Source: JBGPIT01 sp041485125 (GTDB taxonomy: Bacteria; Desulfobacterota; Binatia; UTPRO1). From it: DNA of 11,111 nt. How positions within the stretch are numbered: the stretch's first letter is position 1; each line of letters starts with the position of its first letter. Both the position numbers and the translations under genes were made by a program. The notes below the pieces were generated by a model that was given only the letters and a program-made list of their open reading frames with translations, was not told the DNA's origin and searched no databases. This document shows positions 1 to 6,951 of the stretch, piece by piece. The stretch is taken from positions 1-11,111 of the forward strand of contig JBGPIT010000146.1 of the NCBI GenBank assembly GCA_041485125.1, written 5' to 3'.

Positions 1-62
1 AGAGAGGTATTGCACGGCCGCCGCGTCGAAGGCACACGGCCGGGCGTCGGCGCCTACCAAAT

Positions 63-86
63 CGTCGCCGCGGGCTGCCGGCGACG
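63..86 (-). terminator. Weak hairpin after the Uma2 gene, possible terminator
   Basis: An 8-bp perfect inverted repeat (63-70 with 79-86) with an 8-nt loop lies just past the stop of the minus-strand Uma2 gene. Read on the minus strand it is followed only by a short ATTTGG, not a proper T tract, so intrinsic termination is uncertain. The rest of positions 1-94 shows nothing else I can support. Confidence 0.25.
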
Positions 87-94
87 CCGACCCA

Positions 95-664
95 TCAAGG
101 CTCCAACCACCACCGCGCCGGGTCGATCTCGACACCATCGAACGGCTCGGCGCGGATGGGCTCGGAGCCACCATGCGTGCTCGCGACAATCCATTGCCCT
201 GCTTGCAGGCGGTACGCCTCGATCGTCCGCACGAGCGGATCGACGAGCCACAAATGACCGACATTTTCGCGCGCGTAGATCTGCATCTTGCGGACGCGAT
301 CGATTCGCGCGGTGCTCGGCGACACGACCTCGCACACCCAGTCCGGCGCCAGCTCGAACGCGGCGACGTTCGGCACGGCGGCCATGCGCTCGTGCCGCCA
401 CCCGGCGACGTCCGGCACGAGCACGTCGGCACCGAGGTGAAGCTCCGGCTCCATGAGAATCCACCACCCGCCCGGTCGCGCCGGACCGCCCGGCGGACCG
501 TGGAAGCCGCCCAGGTCTCTCAGAATACCCGCCGCGGCAAGCGCGTGTGGTGAGGCGGGACGCGGGCTGGTGACCAGCTCGCCCGCGATGATCTCGGCGA
601 CCATGTGCTGCGGAACCTTGGCGAGGTCGTCGTAGGTCACCGGTCGGCGGCGCGCGCTGGTCAC
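95..664 (-). CDS. Uma2 family endonuclease (DUF820, PD-(D/E)XK-like)
   Basis: The 189-residue product matches the Uma2/DUF820 family, small proteins with a restriction-endonuclease-like fold and a presumed nuclease activity whose biological role is poorly defined. Visible hallmarks are the N-terminal TYDDL...AEIIAGEL segment (about 10-30), EPELHLG (72-78), VLVPDVAGW with putative catalytic D85, CEVVSPST with E112 (111-118), K126 followed by Y130, and the LWLVDP strand (138-143). Length is normal for the family. The start is a GTG with no good Shine-Dalgarno; an in-frame GTG at codon 9 (position 640) is an alternative that would keep the whole domain. The gene stands alone, with no partner toxin, antitoxin, transposase or methylase next to it, so the sequence does not show its target. 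Family members often occur as many dispersed paralogues in one genome. The family call is firm; nuclease activity is inferred. Confidence 0.88.
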   Translation of the reverse strand: MTSARRRPVTYDDLAKVPQHMVAEIIAGELVTSPRPASPHALAAAGILRDLGGFHGPPGGPARPGGWWILMEPELHLGADVLVPDVAGWRHERMAAVPNVAAFELAPDWVCEVVSPSTARIDRVRKMQIYARENVGHLWLVDPLVRTIEAYRLQAGQWIVASTHGGSEPIRAEPFDGVEIDPARWWLEP

Positions 665-757
665 CGCATCGGACTAGCACGCCGGCAGCGAGCCGAACAC
701 TCGTACTCGCAGTGGGAGCGGCCGGGCGGCGCCGCGCGGCGTGGTCCCGCTATTGCC

Positions 758-2041
758 CTACTGCCCCTGCTCGATCAGCTTCGCGACCGTGAACGACGAC
801 GGTACGGCGCCCTCGGGCTTGTACCCGGTGCGCGAGTCGGCGCCCTTGTTGAAGTACCAGCCCTCGTGACCCGCCGGCGAGTCGCCGGGATGCGGCACGT
901 ACGTCGCGTGGCCCAGCTGCATGTCGATCATGGTGAGGCCGGCGTAGAAGTCCTTCTCCTCGTCGTACTTGGTCGGCGCGCCCGGGAAGGCCTGCATCTT
1001 GAACTGGTGGTTGTCGATCCACACCTTCCAAAGCTCGTTGTTGCGGTCGTAGATGTCGGAGTAGGCGACCACCATCGCCTCCTTGTCGATGAAGATGACG
1101 CGCTTGCCGTAGGCGTACTGGGGCAGCTTCGACTTGCCCTCGACGACCCACATCTTCCGCTTCTCCCACGCGTCGCAGAACATGTAGTCGGCGGGCGCGG
1201 CACAGCGCTTCTGCGGAAAGTGCTCGCCGTGCATGACGCCGAGCATCTCCTTCTCGCCGAGGAGCTTCCATTCCGACCAGGCGATGTGGCCGTTGTAGCC
1301 CCAGTAGGAGTCGGGGTCGGTGTCCTGGCCGAAGAGCGCGTCGGAGCGTTGCGCCGTCGAGAGCCGTCGCACCCGCCGCAGCGACGGCACGTACAGCCAG
1401 GTGTCGTCCTGCTTGGCCGGGTCGATGTAGCGGTACTCGAGCGCGCCGATGCCCTTCAGATCGAAGGGCGCGACGATCGGCCCGAGGACCTCCTTGAAAC
1501 GGATGCCCTCGGGGTTGTCGAGCGCCGGCTTCGGATCGATGTAGAGTCGGCCGTTGTAGTAGATGCGCCGCGACTCGCCGATCCAGTAGTAGCGCTCGGT
1601 CTGCATCGCCTGGCCGTTGCCGACCGCTCCGGTCTCCGCCGGGAAATCGTACTCGACGAAATCGTCGGTGCCGGGATAGGGCCGGTACTCGTAGTTCCAC
1701 ATCACCTTGATCGCGACCCGCGGATCGGCGGAGTCGACCTTCGGGAACGGCGCGCCCGCGACGTACCCTTCGAGCGAGAGGCCGTTCTCGGCGAGCTTCA
1801 CCTGGCTCGCGTACTTCTCGGTGGCCTCCTTGTAGGCGCCCGGCCAGCCGATCGACTTGGGCGCGATGATCTTCAGGGTGAGCCCTTGCTGGACGCACCA
1901 CTCGACCGCCGGCGAGATCAGGCCCTTCACCTGATCGAGCTTCGACTTGTCGATCATGTCTCCGGGAGAGACGTCGGCGGCCGCGATCACGGCCGAGCCG
2001 AGCGTCAGGACAACTGCCAACACACGAAGCGCGTAGACCAT
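758..2041 (-). CDS. DUF1329 domain secreted protein, outer-membrane lipoprotein-sorting type
   Basis: The product of 427 residues starts with a Sec-type signal (basic R6, hydrophobic core about 7-20, likely cleavage after AAA near residue 22). The mature part is the DUF1329 domain over nearly its full length. The diagnostic stretch runs from about 213 to 250: TWLYVPSLRRVRRLS, then RSDALFGQDTDPDSYWGYNG. Further tracts rich in Trp, Tyr and Asp follow (for example 329-346 and 380-400). DUF1329 proteins are periplasmic or outer-membrane associated and relate to the LolA/LolB-like sorting fold; their ligand is unknown. I chose the ATG at 2041 because a near-perfect AAGGAGGG lies 4 nt upstream and the signal peptide follows at once; a longer in-frame reading from 2089 would add 16 polar residues before the signal. 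A likely promoter lies at 2091-2120. No lipobox cysteine is seen near the cleavage site, so it is probably soluble and exported rather than a lipoprotein. Confidence 0.9.
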   Translation of the reverse strand: MVYALRVLAVVLTLGSAVIAAADVSPGDMIDKSKLDQVKGLISPAVEWCVQQGLTLKIIAPKSIGWPGAYKEATEKYASQVKLAENGLSLEGYVAGAPFPKVDSADPRVAIKVMWNYEYRPYPGTDDFVEYDFPAETGAVGNGQAMQTERYYWIGESRRIYYNGRLYIDPKPALDNPEGIRFKEVLGPIVAPFDLKGIGALEYRYIDPAKQDDTWLYVPSLRRVRRLSTAQRSDALFGQDTDPDSYWGYNGHIAWSEWKLLGEKEMLGVMHGEHFPQKRCAAPADYMFCDAWEKRKMWVVEGKSKLPQYAYGKRVIFIDKEAMVVAYSDIYDRNNELWKVWIDNHQFKMQAFPGAPTKYDEEKDFYAGLTMIDMQLGHATYVPHPGDSPAGHEGWYFNKGADSRTGYKPEGAVPSSFTVAKLIEQGQ

Positions 2042-2045
2042 GGAT

Positions 2046-2053
2046 CCCTCCTT
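2046..2053 (-). promoter_or_regulatory. Ribosome binding site of the DUF1329 gene
   Basis: On the minus strand the sequence AAGGAGGG is followed by GATCC and then ATG, a near-consensus Shine-Dalgarno at short spacing. It fixes the start at 2041 rather than at the upstream in-frame ATG at 2089. Confidence 0.85.
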
Positions 2054-2072
2054 GGCGTCTCGCCGCCTGTCG

Positions 2073-2088
2073 TGCCGAAGTGTCGGCA
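2073..2088 (-). other. Small hairpin at the 5' end of the DUF1329 leader
   Basis: TGCCGA (2073-2078) and TCGGCA (2083-2088) form a perfect 6-bp stem with a 4-nt loop. It sits where the transcript from the proposed promoter would begin, so it could be a 5' stabilising hairpin or an operator near +1. On the plus strand it is followed by TCTTTCT and looks terminator-like, but no plus-strand gene ends there. Confidence 0.35.
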
Positions 2089-2090
2089 TC

Positions 2091-2120
2091 TTTCTAGGTG
2101 GCCTGTCTCGTCCGAGTCAA
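2091..2120 (-). promoter_or_regulatory. Sigma-70-like promoter for the DUF1329 gene
   Basis: On the minus strand TTGACT (2120-2115) is separated by 18 bp from TAGAAA (2096-2091). The -35 matches TTGACA at five of six positions and the -10 matches TATAAT at four of six. Initiation would fall near 2084-2086, giving a leader of about 45 nt that contains the ribosome binding site. The element lies in the 107-bp gap after the GT39 stop, which supports independent transcription of the DUF1329 gene. Confidence 0.5.
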
Positions 2121-2148
2121 CGAGAACCCACAGTCGCGGCGCAGCCCC

Positions 2149-3528
2149 TCAGGGCGCACCGACGATCGCCAGGCTCGGGTTGCGGTACTCGACCCGGCCG
2201 CCGACGCGCTTCGCGACCGTGTCGGCCTCGTCGGCGCGCGCGACGATCGCCGCGCCGGGCTCCGCCTCGCCTTCGCAGCGGTTGCGGCACGCGCGCAGCA
2301 GCGGCGTCGCGTAGAAGGCGACGCCCTTGCCGAATTGCGGCTCGCCCTTGTGCGCCGCGTGCGTGACGCGCGCCGGTCGGGAGCCGTCGAGACGCGCCGC
2401 GACATCGAGCGCGTCGCGCGAGTGCGCCGCTTGGCGCTCGGACACGCGGTCGCCATGCCACGCGACCGCCAGGGCCGCGATCGCCGCCCCGGCGACGAGC
2501 GCCTGCATCACGCGCGGCCGGTGCGCGGCGACCGCGGCGATCGCGACGCCGGCGGCCGCCGCGAGCGCGGGATAGAGCTGGAAGAGATAACGGCTCTTCT
2601 TGCCGGCCGCGAGCGTGATCACCGTCATCACCACGGCCGCATAGATCACCCACAGCCGCGCGCCCCGCGACGTTCGGACCTGGCGCGCCATCATGACGAG
2701 CCCGACGAGCGCCACCGGCAGCCACGGCCAATACGTCCGCCAGAGCTTGTCGAAGTACCAGAGTGGGCCGCGATCGAGCACCCGCTCGCCGAAGAGCGTC
2801 TCGCCGATCTGTGCACCGAAATAGGCGTGCGCGTAGCCGCTCCCCTCGGTGAGCCGCGCCCACAGCCACGGCCCGACGCCGACGACCACGACCGCGACCG
2901 CCGCGATCGCGTAGCGCGAGAAGACGCGCGCGCGCAGCACGCCCTCGTACCACCAGAGCACGAGCGCGACCGCGACCGGAAAGGCGCCTTGCGGACCCTT
3001 GGCGAGCCAGCCGCCCGCGGTCGCGAGGCCGAGGAGGAGGACCGCGCGGGGATCGTCGATCGAGCGGTACGCCGCGAGCAGCGCGAGCAGGATCCACAAC
3101 GTCACCAAGGTCTCGAGGTGCACGCCGCGGCTCCAATGAACGACCTCCGGCGTCGTCACGTAGACGAGCGCCGCCGCGAAGGCCTGGCGGGCGTCGCCGA
3201 GGGTGACCCGGCAGAGCGCGTACACCAGCAGCGTCCCCGCGACCCCGAGCAGTCCCGGCAGGAGCGACGCGGTCAGCGCCGTGGGCGGCAGCACCTGGAA
3301 GACCAGCGCGTTCAGCCAGAAATGCAGCGGTGGCTTGTTGTGGTACGGGTCGCCGTTGAAGGTGAGGTGCGTCCACTCGCCGGTCTGGACGATCGTCTTC
3401 GCGATCGTGCCGTACATCGCCGGGTCGCCGTCGAGCGGGACGGCACCGACGCCGGCGAGGTAGAGGACGAGCGCGAGCGCGCAGAGGATGACGACGTGGA
3501 CCGCGGTATCGTCGAGGCGCGCGCTCAC
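2149..3528 (-). CDS. GT39/ArnT-like integral membrane glycosyltransferase
   Basis: The product (459 residues from this start) is a polytopic membrane protein of the GT39 (PMT/ArnT-like, GT-C fold) group. These enzymes move a sugar from a polyprenyl-phosphate donor to an acceptor on the outer face of the inner membrane. After the first helix (about 8-30) comes the acidic loop LDGDPAMYG (33-41), with the expected aspartates D34 and D36, then NKPPLHFWLNAL (64-75). Helices with GWLAKGPQGAFP (about 173-184) and a later KKSRYLFQLYPALA (310-323) are also typical. The start is uncertain. A GTG at 3528 places the first helix at the N-terminus as in relatives; the frame stays open to an ATG at 3720 and includes an ATG at 3693, which would add 64 or 55 residues rich in Arg, Gly and Ala. 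No candidate has a clear Shine-Dalgarno. The gene is divergent from the O-methyltransferase at 3747. The acceptor is unknown; the downstream GtrB-like enzyme (6951-7970) could supply the lipid-linked donor. Confidence 0.85.
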   Translation of the reverse strand: MSARLDDTAVHVVILCALALVLYLAGVGAVPLDGDPAMYGTIAKTIVQTGEWTHLTFNGDPYHNKPPLHFWLNALVFQVLPPTALTASLLPGLLGVAGTLLVYALCRVTLGDARQAFAAALVYVTTPEVVHWSRGVHLETLVTLWILLALLAAYRSIDDPRAVLLLGLATAGGWLAKGPQGAFPVAVALVLWWYEGVLRARVFSRYAIAAVAVVVVGVGPWLWARLTEGSGYAHAYFGAQIGETLFGERVLDRGPLWYFDKLWRTYWPWLPVALVGLVMMARQVRTSRGARLWVIYAAVVMTVITLAAGKKSRYLFQLYPALAAAAGVAIAAVAAHRPRVMQALVAGAAIAALAVAWHGDRVSERQAAHSRDALDVAARLDGSRPARVTHAAHKGEPQFGKGVAFYATPLLRACRNRCEGEAEPGAAIVARADEADTVAKRVGGRVEYRNPSLAIVGAP

Positions 3529-3746
3529 GTCGGCATTCTGCGCGCTGCCACGTCTCGCGCCGTTCGGGGCGCCACTACCGTCCGCACCGCGCCACGCGTA
3601 ACCGAGAATCGAGCGGAGCGCCACGGTGGCGGCCGCGTCGGCTCGGCCGCGACCGCCGTGGCGCACTCGTGATCGGCCCGTCACGCACGACATCCCGCCC
3701 CGCATGCCTGGCGCGTCCACCCGTGAGTTGATAGGGACTTCGCCGG

Positions 3747-4733
3747 ATGGAGTTCCGCGAGCTCGCGCGCTTGAATGGCGGTTTCGCCGAGTCGCGCATC
3801 CTCCATGCGGCGGTGAGCCTCGGCGTCTTCGACGCGCTCGATGCCGCCGGTCGCGACGCCGCCGACCTCGGCCGCCGCCTCGGCACCGAGCCGCGCGCGA
3901 CCGAGCTCCTCCTGAATGCGCTCGTCGCCATGCACCTCGTCCGCAAAGACCGCGACCGCTTCAAGGAGACCGAGGTCTCGCGCACGTACCTCCGGAAGGA
4001 CTCGCCGACGTCCTACGCCGGCATGGTGCGCTTCGACGGCGCGCAGTGGTCGCTCTGGGAGCGCCTCGAGGAGACCGTCCGTAGCGGCACGCCACCACGT
4101 CGGGTGGAGATGTTCCAGCTGGAGCCGAACGAGACCGCCCGCTTCATCGACGGCATGGCGAGCCTGGTGCGCGCGCGCGGCGACGCCCGCGTCCTGGCGG
4201 ACACGCTCGACCTCGCCAGCGCGCGCCGCCTGCTCGACGTCGGCTCGGGGCCCGGCACGTACCCGATCGAGCTCTGCCACCGCCATCCCGCGCTGACGGC
4301 GACGATCTTCGACCTGCCCGGCACGCTCGAGGTGACGCGCCGTCACGTCGCCGACGCCGGTATGCAGGACCGCATCCGCCTGGTTGCGGGCGACTACCGG
4401 CACGATGCGCTGCCCGACGGCCACGACGTCGTCTTCCTCTCCAACGTCATTCACGGCGAGGACGAGGCGACGAACCGTGCGCTCATGCGGTCGGCGCACG
4501 CCGCGCTCGTCCCCGGCGGCCGCGTCCTCATCAAGGATCACGTCACCGACGAATCGGGCACGAGCCCGGCGCCGGCGGCGATCTTCTCGATCACGATGCT
4601 GCTCTTCGGTCCGGGGCGCGACTACGCCTACCACGAGATCCGCGTCTGGCTGCTCGAGGCCGGCTTCGCCAAGGTGGAGATCGACGTGCTACCGCCGGGA
4701 CTGATCTCGATGCTCGTGACGGGCCACAAGTGA
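3747..4733 (+). CDS. SAM-dependent O-methyltransferase, family 2 (acetylserotonin-OMT type)
   Basis: The product of 328 residues has the two-part layout of plant-type and polyketide O-methyltransferases. An N-terminal winged-helix dimerisation domain (about 10-85: SRILHAAVSLGVFDAL, LGTEPRATELLLNAL, a YLRKDSP wing) is followed by a Rossmann SAM domain. SAM motif I is LLDVGSGPGTY (162-172), the acidic strand is ATIFDLP (185-191), motif III-like is AGDY (214-217), and VPGGRVLIKDH lies at 255-265. H236 in NVIHGEDE sits where the family's catalytic base histidine is found. Such enzymes methylate hydroxyl groups of small molecules, often aromatic or secondary metabolites; no biosynthetic cluster accompanies it here, so the substrate is unknown. 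Its stop overlaps the next gene's GTG by 4 bp (GTGA), implying translational coupling with the zinc-ribbon/TPR protein. Only a weak AGGGA lies upstream of the ATG. Confidence 0.87.
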   Translation: MEFRELARLNGGFAESRILHAAVSLGVFDALDAAGRDAADLGRRLGTEPRATELLLNALVAMHLVRKDRDRFKETEVSRTYLRKDSPTSYAGMVRFDGAQWSLWERLEETVRSGTPPRRVEMFQLEPNETARFIDGMASLVRARGDARVLADTLDLASARRLLDVGSGPGTYPIELCHRHPALTATIFDLPGTLEVTRRHVADAGMQDRIRLVAGDYRHDALPDGHDVVFLSNVIHGEDEATNRALMRSAHAALVPGGRVLIKDHVTDESGTSPAPAAIFSITMLLFGPGRDYAYHEIRVWLLEAGFAKVEIDVLPPGLISMLVTGHK

Positions 4734-6082
4734 GCACCGACAAGATTTCACGCTTCTGCTCGCAGTGTGGCGCACGCGTCACCGAGGGCGCCCGCTTCTG
4801 TTCGAGCTGCGGCACGGAGCTCGCCGCTCCTCGCCAGGCTCCGAGCGGTCGCTCGCTGCGCGATCAGGCGCCCGGGCTGATCGTGCTGGCGTTCTTCCTG
4901 AGCGCCGGGCTCGCGATCTGGATCGGCGTTCTGCGCGGCGCCGCGCCGCCCGCCGCGGTACCACGCGGGCCGGGTGCGCCGCCCGCCGGCGTCGCGGCCG
5001 GAGCGCCCGCCGCGCCCGGCATGCCGCCCGATCACCCGCCGATGCAGCTTCCCGACGAGGCGAAGAAGTTCATCGACTCGCTGGTCGCGCGGGCGGAAGC
5101 GGCCCCGAACGACGCCGCCGCGTGGCGCAACTTGGCGCAGGTGCAAGCGCGCGCCTCCGAGATCGACGAGAGCTACGGCCCGAAAGCGATCGAGTCGTTT
5201 CGGCGCGTGCTCACGATCGCGCCCGGCGATCCCGACGCGATCCGCGGCATCGGCAACCTCTACTACGACCAGCAGCAGTACGCGCGCGCCGCCGAGCAGT
5301 ACGAGGAGTATCTCCGCGCGAAGCCCGACGATCCGAGCGTCCGCACCGATCTCGCGACGACGTACCTCTACGAGGGTCAAGTCGACAAGGCGATCGACGC
5401 GTACCGCGTCGTGCTCGCGAAGAGCCCGGAGTTCCTCCAGGCGCACTTCAACCTCGGCCTCGCGTACGAGGCCAAGGGCGACCGCCAGCAAGCGCTCGCG
5501 TCGCTCGCGAAGGCGCGCAGCCTCGCCGACGACGAGCCGACGCGGACGCGCATCGACCGCGTCACCGCACAGCTCGAAGCGGGGACGGCGGCGGTGCCGG
5601 GAAGCCCGGCCGCACGCGGCGCCGCGGCCGGCGGTGCACCAGGCGACACCGGCACCGTCGCGCAGAATGTTCCCGCCGGGACGTCGGCCGGCGGCTCACT
5701 GGGTCTCGCGGCGCAAGGCGAGCAACGTCCCGGCGGCCCGGGTGGTGCCGCCGGCGGAGGCTCGGTGCCGCGCGGCAACATGCCGGCGGCAGCACCCGCG
5801 AAAGGCGCGACGTTCAAAGAGACCGTCGAGAACGGCCTGCGCGCGCACTCGATCCTCGGCCCCAGGATCAGCGACATCGCCTGGCCGACGGCGACCACGG
5901 CGCGGGTCTCGGTCAAAGGCTTTCCGATGGACGCCATGCCGGAGTTCGCGCGCAACCTGTTCCGTGCCCGCCTCGAGACCGTTCTCGACGACGCCAAGAC
6001 CGCGCACAGTGTGAGCGACGAGACCGCGATCGAGCTCGTCGACGCCGAGAGCGGCAAGACCATGGAGCGCGTGACCCACTGA
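4730..6082 (+). CDS. Zinc-ribbon, single-TM, TPR-repeat protein with unknown C-terminal domain
   Basis: The product of 450 residues has a mosaic layout. Residues 10-27 form a zinc ribbon with two CxxC knuckles (C10/C13 and C24/C27). A single membrane helix follows at about 48-68. Next come a Pro/Ala/Gly-rich linker (70-105) and about four TPR-like units (roughly 128-163, 167-199, 202-233 and 236-268, including NLYYDQQQYARAAEQYEEYL and FNLGLAYEAKGDRQQALASL). A second low-complexity Gly/Ala/Pro linker (285-358) leads to a C-terminal domain (about 360-450) that I do not recognise. TPRs mediate protein-protein contacts, and zinc ribbons of this kind are common at the N-terminus of membrane-anchored bacterial proteins. 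With no signal peptide before the ribbon, the ribbon is probably cytoplasmic and the TPR part periplasmic. The GTG start overlaps the O-methyltransferase stop (GTGA). A scaffold or envelope-assembly role is a guess; the domain reading is secure for the ribbon, helix and TPRs. Confidence 0.85.
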   Translation: MSTDKISRFCSQCGARVTEGARFCSSCGTELAAPRQAPSGRSLRDQAPGLIVLAFFLSAGLAIWIGVLRGAAPPAAVPRGPGAPPAGVAAGAPAAPGMPPDHPPMQLPDEAKKFIDSLVARAEAAPNDAAAWRNLAQVQARASEIDESYGPKAIESFRRVLTIAPGDPDAIRGIGNLYYDQQQYARAAEQYEEYLRAKPDDPSVRTDLATTYLYEGQVDKAIDAYRVVLAKSPEFLQAHFNLGLAYEAKGDRQQALASLAKARSLADDEPTRTRIDRVTAQLEAGTAAVPGSPAARGAAAGGAPGDTGTVAQNVPAGTSAGGSLGLAAQGEQRPGGPGGAAGGGSVPRGNMPAAAPAKGATFKETVENGLRAHSILGPRISDIAWPTATTARVSVKGFPMDAMPEFARNLFRARLETVLDDAKTAHSVSDETAIELVDAESGKTMERVTH

Positions 6083-6121
6083 GGCCGGCAAAGGAAGAGG
6101 CAGCACCGAGCGGGACGAACC

Positions 6122-6130
6122 TGGTATGAT
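6122..6130 (+). promoter_or_regulatory. Possible extended -10 promoter element before the methyltransferase/GT2 pair
   Basis: TGGTATGAT is a TGn-extended -10 (TATGAT, five of six matches). No convincing -35 is present at 17 bp (AGCACC). Initiation near 6137 would give a leader of about 38 nt before the ATG at 6175. The 92-bp gap after the TPR gene is long enough for a separate promoter. Confidence 0.3.
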
Positions 6131-6132
6131 GC

Positions 6133-6158
6133 GCCGCCGTCCGCCGGAGACGGGCGGC
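6133..6158 (+). other. GC-rich hairpin between the TPR and methyltransferase genes
   Basis: GCCGCCGTC (6133-6141) pairs with 6149-6158 over 9 bp with one bulged G (6154) and a 7-nt loop. It is not followed by a T tract, so it is a poor intrinsic terminator. It could slow read-through from the TPR gene or form part of the leader of the next gene. Confidence 0.3.
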
Positions 6159-6174
6159 ACTCTTCGCCTGCGCC

Positions 6175-6951
6175 ATGGATCAACAGTTCTACAGCGAGTA
6201 CGCCGAAATCGAGGACACGCACTGGTGGTTTCGCGGCCGCCGGTCGATCTTCACGCGCCTGCTCGATCCGCTCGCGAACGGCCGGCGGCTGCGCATCCTC
6301 GACATCGGCTTCGGCACCGGCGCCATGCTGACCTTCCTCTCGCGCTACGGGTCCGTGGTCGGCATGGACCTCGAGGCGGAAGCGATCCGTTTCGCGCGCA
6401 CCCGCTGCGACCGGCCGATGATGCTCGGTGACATCAGCCGGGTGCCGCTCCAGACCGCGTCGCTCGATCTCGTGACGGCGTTCGACATCATCGAGCACGT
6501 CGACGACGACCGCGCCGCGTTCGCCGAGCTCGCGCGCCTGTGCCGACCCGGCGGCCATCTGCTCGTCACCGTGCCGGCGCTGCAGTTGCTGTGGGGAAAC
6601 CAGGACGTGGTCAGCCACCACCGCCGCCGCTACACGCTGTCGCAGCTGCGCGCGCGCGTCGAGGCGGCGGGCTTCCGCATCGTCACCCTGAGCTACTTCA
6701 ATGTGCTGCTGTTTCCGATCGTCGCCGCGGTCCGCTTGGCGCGCCGTCTGCGCAGCGCGCCGCCGGCGGCGGAGGTCAAATCCGACTTCGGCATGACGAA
6801 GCCCGGCCGCGTGAACGACATGCTGGCCCGGATCTTCGCCGCCGAGGGGCGTCTCCTCGCGCGCTGGCGCCTGCCGGTCGGGGTGTCGCTCGTCTGCCTC
6901 GCCGAGCGCGAGCCGGAAGGGCGCGAGACGATCGCCGCGGCCTCCACCTGA
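6175..6951 (+). CDS. Class I SAM-dependent methyltransferase, surface-polysaccharide type
   Basis: The product of 258 residues is a Rossmann-fold SAM methyltransferase (Methyltransf_11/23 type). An N-terminal FYSEYAEIEDTHWWFRGRR (5-23) segment is typical of methyltransferases found beside glycosyltransferases. SAM motif I is ILDIGFGTG (41-49), the acidic ribose-contacting residue is D65 (VVGMDLE), the motif II region is DLVTAFDIIEHVDDD (98-112), and CRPGGHLLVTVPAL lies at 123-136. HHRRRYT (148-154) is another feature typical of this subgroup. A hydrophobic stretch followed by basic residues (about 172-193) could associate with the membrane. The ATG has no clear Shine-Dalgarno. The stop codon TGA shares its A with the ATG of the GT2 gene, so the two are very likely co-translated. 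Together they may act on a lipid-linked sugar or its carrier, but the substrate is not shown by the sequence. Confidence 0.85.
   Translation: MDQQFYSEYAEIEDTHWWFRGRRSIFTRLLDPLANGRRLRILDIGFGTGAMLTFLSRYGSVVGMDLEAEAIRFARTRCDRPMMLGDISRVPLQTASLDLVTAFDIIEHVDDDRAAFAELARLCRPGGHLLVTVPALQLLWGNQDVVSHHRRRYTLSQLRARVEAAGFRIVTLSYFNVLLFPIVAAVRLARRLRSAPPAAEVKSDFGMTKPGRVNDMLARIFAAEGRLLARWRLPVGVSLVCLAEREPEGRETIAAAST

Noticed and set aside
665..757. GC palindromes between the DUF1329 stop and the Uma2 start as a terminator
   Set aside because: Short self-complementary GC runs such as CGCCGCGCGGCG are present, but there is no adequate loop and no T tract on the minus strand.
605..2314. A 569-codon plus-strand open frame
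   Set aside because: It is opposite the DUF1329 gene, whose signal peptide, domain motifs, promoter and ribosome binding site are clear. Its own translation is Arg/Val/Leu-rich low-complexity sequence with no recognisable domain.
6126..6431. A 101-codon plus-strand frame starting at an ATG in the leader
   Set aside because: It overlaps the SAM methyltransferase in another frame, and its Arg/His/Pro-rich translation has no motif.
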